9,897 bases of DNA from Desulfonatronospira sp. Its GTDB lineage: Bacteria > Desulfobacterota > Desulfovibrionia > Desulfovibrionales > Desulfonatronovibrionaceae. Positions 7,323 through 9,897 of the stretch are shown here, piece by piece. How positions within the stretch are numbered: the first letter of the stretch is position 1; every line of letters begins with the position of its first letter. The stretch is from the NCBI GenBank assembly GCA_003554505.1, contig PWGS01000182.1:1-9897 (forward strand), given 5' to 3'. The position numbers and the translations under genes are program-made. The notes beneath the pieces are model-generated. The model worked only from the letters and a program-made list of their open reading frames with translations, was not told the origin of the DNA and did no database searches.

Positions 7323-7847
7323 ATGCGTCTTGCAGCAGTACTTTTTATCTGTCTGTCTCTTTGCGCTGGATGCGGATACAACTTCGCCGGAATGACCCCG
7401 GTGGATATGCCGGAGGGAGTAAGCCGCCTGTACCTGGACCGGGTACACAATCCCACCCAGGAGGCGTGGCTTGAGCCTTACGTACGCTCCAACTTCCGCG
7501 ATGAGTTCTCCAGACGGGCGGATATATCCTGGGTGGACCGGGAGCAGTCCCAGGCCTATATAGAGATAGACATCAAAAACTACCGGGTTTCGGACGATCT
7601 CACCGGAGCCGGGGACAGGACGGTGCGCTCTGATGTCAGGCTGGATCTGGAGGTGAACATGTACCATTCCCAGAAGGATGAGCTGTTGTGGTCTTCGGGA
7701 AGCGTCCGCGGGAGCAGCTCTTATTACCTGGCCCAGGATCATGCCCCGGTTCCGGGGGAGAGCACCCCTGGGGAAAGGCAGGCTGCACAGGAAGCAGTTG
7801 AAGAAGCCCTGCGCCTGGCCACGGATCGGCTGGGCACGGAATTTTAA
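7323..7847 (+). CDS. lptE: LPS-assembly lipoprotein LptE
   Basis: LptE is an outer-membrane lipoprotein that plugs the LptD barrel and helps insert lipopolysaccharide into the outer leaflet. The 174 residues begin with a short lipoprotein signal (MRLAAVLFICLSLCAGC) with the lipidated Cys at 17, followed by GYNF, the Cys-Gly-Tyr-x-Phe start typical of LptE. The -3 position of the lipobox is Cys rather than the usual Leu. The rest resembles the LptE alpha/beta fold: a strand ending in LYLDRV, a helix covering LEPYVRSNFRDEF, then strands around IEIDIKNYRVSD and VRLDLEVNMYHS, and a final helix. The gene starts 2 bases after the leuS stop and has no clear ribosome site, which suggests coupled translation. 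The position between leuS and holA is the classic proteobacterial arrangement and supports the call despite low primary-sequence conservation of the family. Confidence 0.85.
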   Translation: MRLAAVLFICLSLCAGCGYNFAGMTPVDMPEGVSRLYLDRVHNPTQEAWLEPYVRSNFRDEFSRRADISWVDREQSQAYIEIDIKNYRVSDDLTGAGDRTVRSDVRLDLEVNMYHSQKDELLWSSGSVRGSSSYYLAQDHAPVPGESTPGERQAAQEAVEEALRLATDRLGTEF

Positions 7848-7861
7848 GCCTGGTTTGCGCC

Positions 7862-8833
7862 ATGTCCAGACCCGGCTTTTATTTCTGTTTCTGCCCGGAT
7901 TCGGGCCTTCTCAAAAGACGGATCCACAAAATCCTTGAACCGTACGACGCGGATTCCTGGGAAATAAACACCCTCTGGAGCGATGACCCAGATCTGGATC
8001 AGAAACTGTGGAAAGCCTTGAACATGGCCAACATGATGGGCCCTTCCAGAGCGGTTGTAGTCCGCAACTGCCAGGTGTTCAAAGAAGCCCAGTGGAAAGC
8101 CCTGGCTCCGGCTCTCAAGGGATTCAAGTCCGGAATCTGGCCCTTTTTTTGCCTTGAAAGCCAGTGGGATAAACAACAGCCCAAAATTCCCGCCTTCCTG
8201 GAAAAGCAGAAATTTTTCAAGATCGCCCGGGAAAGGGGCTGGCTCTGGCAATTCCCTGGAATAACCAGGCAGAACCTGCCCATGTACCTGGAAAAAAGAG
8301 CCCGGGAAACCGGACTTGTATTTGCCCCCGGTGTACAGGAGCAACTGCTGGACATACTGCCTCTGCACAGCCTTGGGGTGGACCAGGAACTGGAAAAACT
8401 TCTTCTTTTGGCTCAGGACCAGGGAAAAGTTGAAGCAAAGCACCTGGACATAGTCGAGCCCAGGGCTGACCTGGACATTTTCGCCCAGATGCAGAGCATC
8501 CAGCAGGGTAAAAACTTTGCCCGGGTATGGCAGAAATTCTTCAAAGATCAGCAATCCGGCCAGGAAGGCCTTTTTCCGTTTCTGGGACTTTTATTGCGTG
8601 AAGCCCGCATCCTGTGGCATCTGGCTGCAGGGGAAGAGGACAAGGTCTATTTGTACCCCAGGACGAAAAAGGAAAAAATCCGGCTGGCCAGGCAGCTTGG
8701 CCCCCGGAATATCGCCCGGCTCTGGGACATGATCCTTGATGCCGAGGCAGGAGTAAAATCGGGCACAATCCTGCAGGATCAGGCCCTGGAAAAGTTGAGT
8801 GCAGATCTCTACCGGATGTTCAGACAGGTCTGA
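7862..8833 (+). CDS. holA: DNA polymerase III delta subunit (clamp loader)
   Basis: The delta subunit opens the beta sliding clamp as part of the clamp-loader complex at the replication fork. The 323 residues match the family length. The N-terminal AAA+-like region (about 1-130) begins FYFCFCPDSGLLKRR, the degenerate nucleotide-binding loop expected for delta, which does not hydrolyse ATP. A typical linker helix reads SLGVDQELEKLLLLA (170-184), followed by the strand/helix cue EAKHLDIVEP. The C-terminal collar domain (about 205-323) has FPFLGLLLREARILWHL (238-254) and the closing LQDQALEKLSADLY. The gene lies 14 bases after lptE with no good ribosome site, so it probably depends on coupling or read-through from upstream. 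The leuS-lptE-holA order is widely conserved. The sequence family is divergent, so the call rests on domain pattern, length and context together. Confidence 0.88.
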   Translation: MSRPGFYFCFCPDSGLLKRRIHKILEPYDADSWEINTLWSDDPDLDQKLWKALNMANMMGPSRAVVVRNCQVFKEAQWKALAPALKGFKSGIWPFFCLESQWDKQQPKIPAFLEKQKFFKIARERGWLWQFPGITRQNLPMYLEKRARETGLVFAPGVQEQLLDILPLHSLGVDQELEKLLLLAQDQGKVEAKHLDIVEPRADLDIFAQMQSIQQGKNFARVWQKFFKDQQSGQEGLFPFLGLLLREARILWHLAAGEEDKVYLYPRTKKEKIRLARQLGPRNIARLWDMILDAEAGVKSGTILQDQALEKLSADLYRMFRQV

Positions 8834-8863
8834 TAAGGCCTGGCACATTAGCAGAAAACGACC

Positions 8864-9544
8864 ATGGATTCCCGGAAGCCGCATTACACAGGTCATCGTC
8901 AGAGACTGAAACAGCGTCTCGACAGCGATCCTTCCAGTCTTCAGGATTATGAGATCCTGGAACTGGTCCTGGGGTACGCCCTGCCCAGAAAGGACACCAA
9001 GCCCCTGGCCAAGACCCTTGTGCACAAGTATCCCACCTTCAAGGATCTGCTGGCTGCAAGACCCGGAGACCTTCAGGCTATTGACGGCATCGGTCCGGGT
9101 ATTATTACTTTTCTTAAACTGTGGGGGGAATTCTGGGCCAGGACCGCACAGTCCGGCCTGAGTTCCAAAAGCACCCTGGATTCCCCGGAAAAGGTGGTCC
9201 GTCTTGCCAGATCCAGGCTCCAATTCAAGCCCATAGAAGAATTCTGGGCCATCATGGGGGACAACAAAAACCGGCTGCTTGATTTTGAAAAAATGAGCCG
9301 GGGAACAGTGGATCAGGCCCCGGTCTTCCCCAGGGAGATCCTGACCGTTGCCCTGGAAAAAAGGGCCAGCGGTTTGATTCTGCTGCATAATCACCCTGGC
9401 GGCGACCCGCATCCTTCTTTTCAAGACCGGGAACTGACCAGAAAAATCAAGGAAGTCTCAACAGCTTTGGGAGTCAGGCTTCTGGATCATGTGATCATTT
9501 CCGAAGACAGTTTTTTCAGTTTTCAGGAACACGGATTTTTGTAA
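8864..9544 (+). CDS. radC: RadC-family JAB/MPN domain protein
   Basis: RadC proteins were named for DNA repair, but their biochemical role is unsettled; the C-terminal domain is a JAMM/MPN metalloprotease-like fold. The 226 residues are the normal length. The N terminus has HYTGHRQRLKQR (7-18), followed by a helix-hairpin-helix region with IDGIGPGIITFLKL (73-86). The JAMM domain has EEFWAIMGDNKNRLL (125-139), SRGTVDQAPVFPREI (145-159) and the metal motif HNHPGGDPHPSFQD (175-188), with His175, His177 and Asp188. Gly replaces the common Ser after HNHP (179), while Ser185 of the motif is kept. The gene begins 30 bases after holA without a recognisable ribosome site. The HYTGHR start supports the chosen ATG. 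It ends 84 bases before acyP. Function beyond the family is not implied by the neighbours. Confidence 0.93.
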   Translation: MDSRKPHYTGHRQRLKQRLDSDPSSLQDYEILELVLGYALPRKDTKPLAKTLVHKYPTFKDLLAARPGDLQAIDGIGPGIITFLKLWGEFWARTAQSGLSSKSTLDSPEKVVRLARSRLQFKPIEEFWAIMGDNKNRLLDFEKMSRGTVDQAPVFPREILTVALEKRASGLILLHNHPGGDPHPSFQDRELTRKIKEVSTALGVRLLDHVIISEDSFFSFQEHGFL

Positions 9545-9628
9545 TAATTCAACATATCCCGGGCCGGGCGGCAAACTGCTGCAGGCCCGTCAATTTGTCC
9601 AACGCCAAAAACCAACAGGAGAAGGTCT
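9545..9628. other. Gap between radC and acyP, the widest in the window
   Basis: These 84 bases hold a GC-rich stem-loop (described separately) and the acyP ribosome site AGGAG at 9617-9621. A weak sigma70-like pair, TTTTCA (9520-9525, in the end of radC) and AATAAT (9543-9548) with 17 bases between, would place a transcript start near 9555 and the stem-loop in its leader. This is a low-confidence promoter reading. I see no ORF here. Confidence 0.5.
9560..9589 (+). terminator. Stem-loop after radC, possible weak terminator
   Basis: CGGGCC (9560-9565) pairs with GGCCCG (9584-9589). Inside it, GCGGC (9568-9572) pairs with GCTGC (9578-9582) through one G-U pair around an AAACT loop, with a small internal bulge (GG opposite A). 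That gives about 11 base pairs in total. The following bases (TCAATTTGTCC) are only weakly T-rich, so efficient intrinsic termination is doubtful. It may be a partial terminator, a transcript 3'-end stabiliser, or a leader hairpin for acyP. Confidence 0.5.
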
Positions 9629-9897
9629 ATGAATTCCATGCATTGTATACTCAGCGGCAAGGTTCAAGGCGTTTTTTTCAGATCCTGGACCCAGGAGCAG
9701 GCTCAAAGCCTGGGAGTAAAAGGCTGGGTCAGAAACCTGCACGACGGCCGGGTTGAAGTGCTGGCCCAGGGCGATGAGCAGGCCCTGGCCGAGTTCAAGA
9801 AGAGGCTGATCCAGGGCTCTTCCATGAGCGAAGTAAAAGACATCAAGTGCGAGGACATGGAGTACGACAAAACCTATTCCAAGTTCGAGATCAGGTA
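9629..9897 (+). CDS. acyP: Acylphosphatase, 3' end cut by window
   Basis: Acylphosphatase is a small cytosolic enzyme that hydrolyses carboxyl-phosphate bonds in compounds such as acetyl phosphate. Eighty-nine codons are visible, and the family is typically about 90-95 residues, so only the last residue or two and the stop are missing. The signature GKVQGVFFR (10-18) carries the phosphate-binding Arg18, and GWVRNLHDGRVEV (32-44) carries the catalytic Asn36; both are intact. The last complete codons read KFEIR, matching the usual C-terminal strand. The ATG at 9629 is preceded by a good AGGAG (9617-9621) 7 bases away; a second in-frame ATG at 9638 is less well placed. It follows radC after the widest gap in the window, with a stem-loop between, so it may start a new transcription unit. 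Confidence 0.94.
   Translation, partial: MNSMHCILSGKVQGVFFRSWTQEQAQSLGVKGWVRNLHDGRVEVLAQGDEQALAEFKKRLIQGSSMSEVKDIKCEDMEYDKTYSKFEIR

Noticed and set aside
1..9897. Frequent CCTGG/GGCCTGG-like words that look like dispersed repeats
   Set aside because: They fall in coding frames as common Leu, Ala and Gly codon pairs (CTG, GCC, GGC) with no fixed spacing or flanking symmetry.
1..9897. Search by eye for CRISPR arrays, tRNA or rRNA genes, insertion sequences, toxin-antitoxin or defence genes
   Set aside because: No repeated spacer pattern, transposase, terminal repeats, RNA gene or such protein family is visible; essentially all space is taken by the listed housekeeping genes.

Overview
The window reads as one stretch of ordinary chromosomal housekeeping sequence from a Gram-negative (LPS-bearing) bacterium. 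Twelve genes are visible, all on the + strand and nearly all tightly packed. The GC content is moderately high, by eye in the mid-fifties percent. The order dCMP deaminase - ribD - ribE - ribBA - ribH - nusB - unknown - leuS - lptE - holA - radC, together with the protein sequences, suggests a sulfate-reducing deltaproteobacterium (Desulfobacterota), most likely the Desulfovibrionales. That placement is inference from remembered gene orders and sequence style, not from a search.

Region 1 (1-3813) is nucleotide and flavin metabolism. It starts with the 3' end of a dCMP deaminase and continues with a near-complete riboflavin set. RibD deaminates and reduces the pyrimidine intermediate. RibBA supplies both the GTP cyclohydrolase II step and 3,4-dihydroxy-2-butanone 4-phosphate. 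RibH makes lumazine, and RibE dismutates lumazine to riboflavin. No FMN riboswitch lies inside the window, so any such control must act upstream of base 1.

Region 2 (3830-7320) is information processing: NusB (antitermination and rRNA transcription), a 174-residue protein I do not recognise whose start overlaps nusB, and leucyl-tRNA synthetase. The unknown gene carries a run of nine G and ends in a perfect 9-nt inverted repeat just upstream of leuS.

Region 3 (7323-9897) is the widespread leuS-lptE-holA neighbourhood: the outer-membrane LPS-assembly lipoprotein LptE and the delta subunit of the DNA polymerase III clamp loader. These are followed by radC and, after an 84-base gap containing a stem-loop, an acylphosphatase gene cut by the window end.

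I found no mobile element, CRISPR array, tRNA, rRNA or defence system, and no convincing novel multi-gene system. The points most worth a second look are the loss of the usual metal-binding histidine in the RibB half of RibBA, the unknown nusB-leuS spacer gene with its G9 tract and terminal inverted repeat, and a proline-to-histidine change in a very conserved editing motif of LeuRS.
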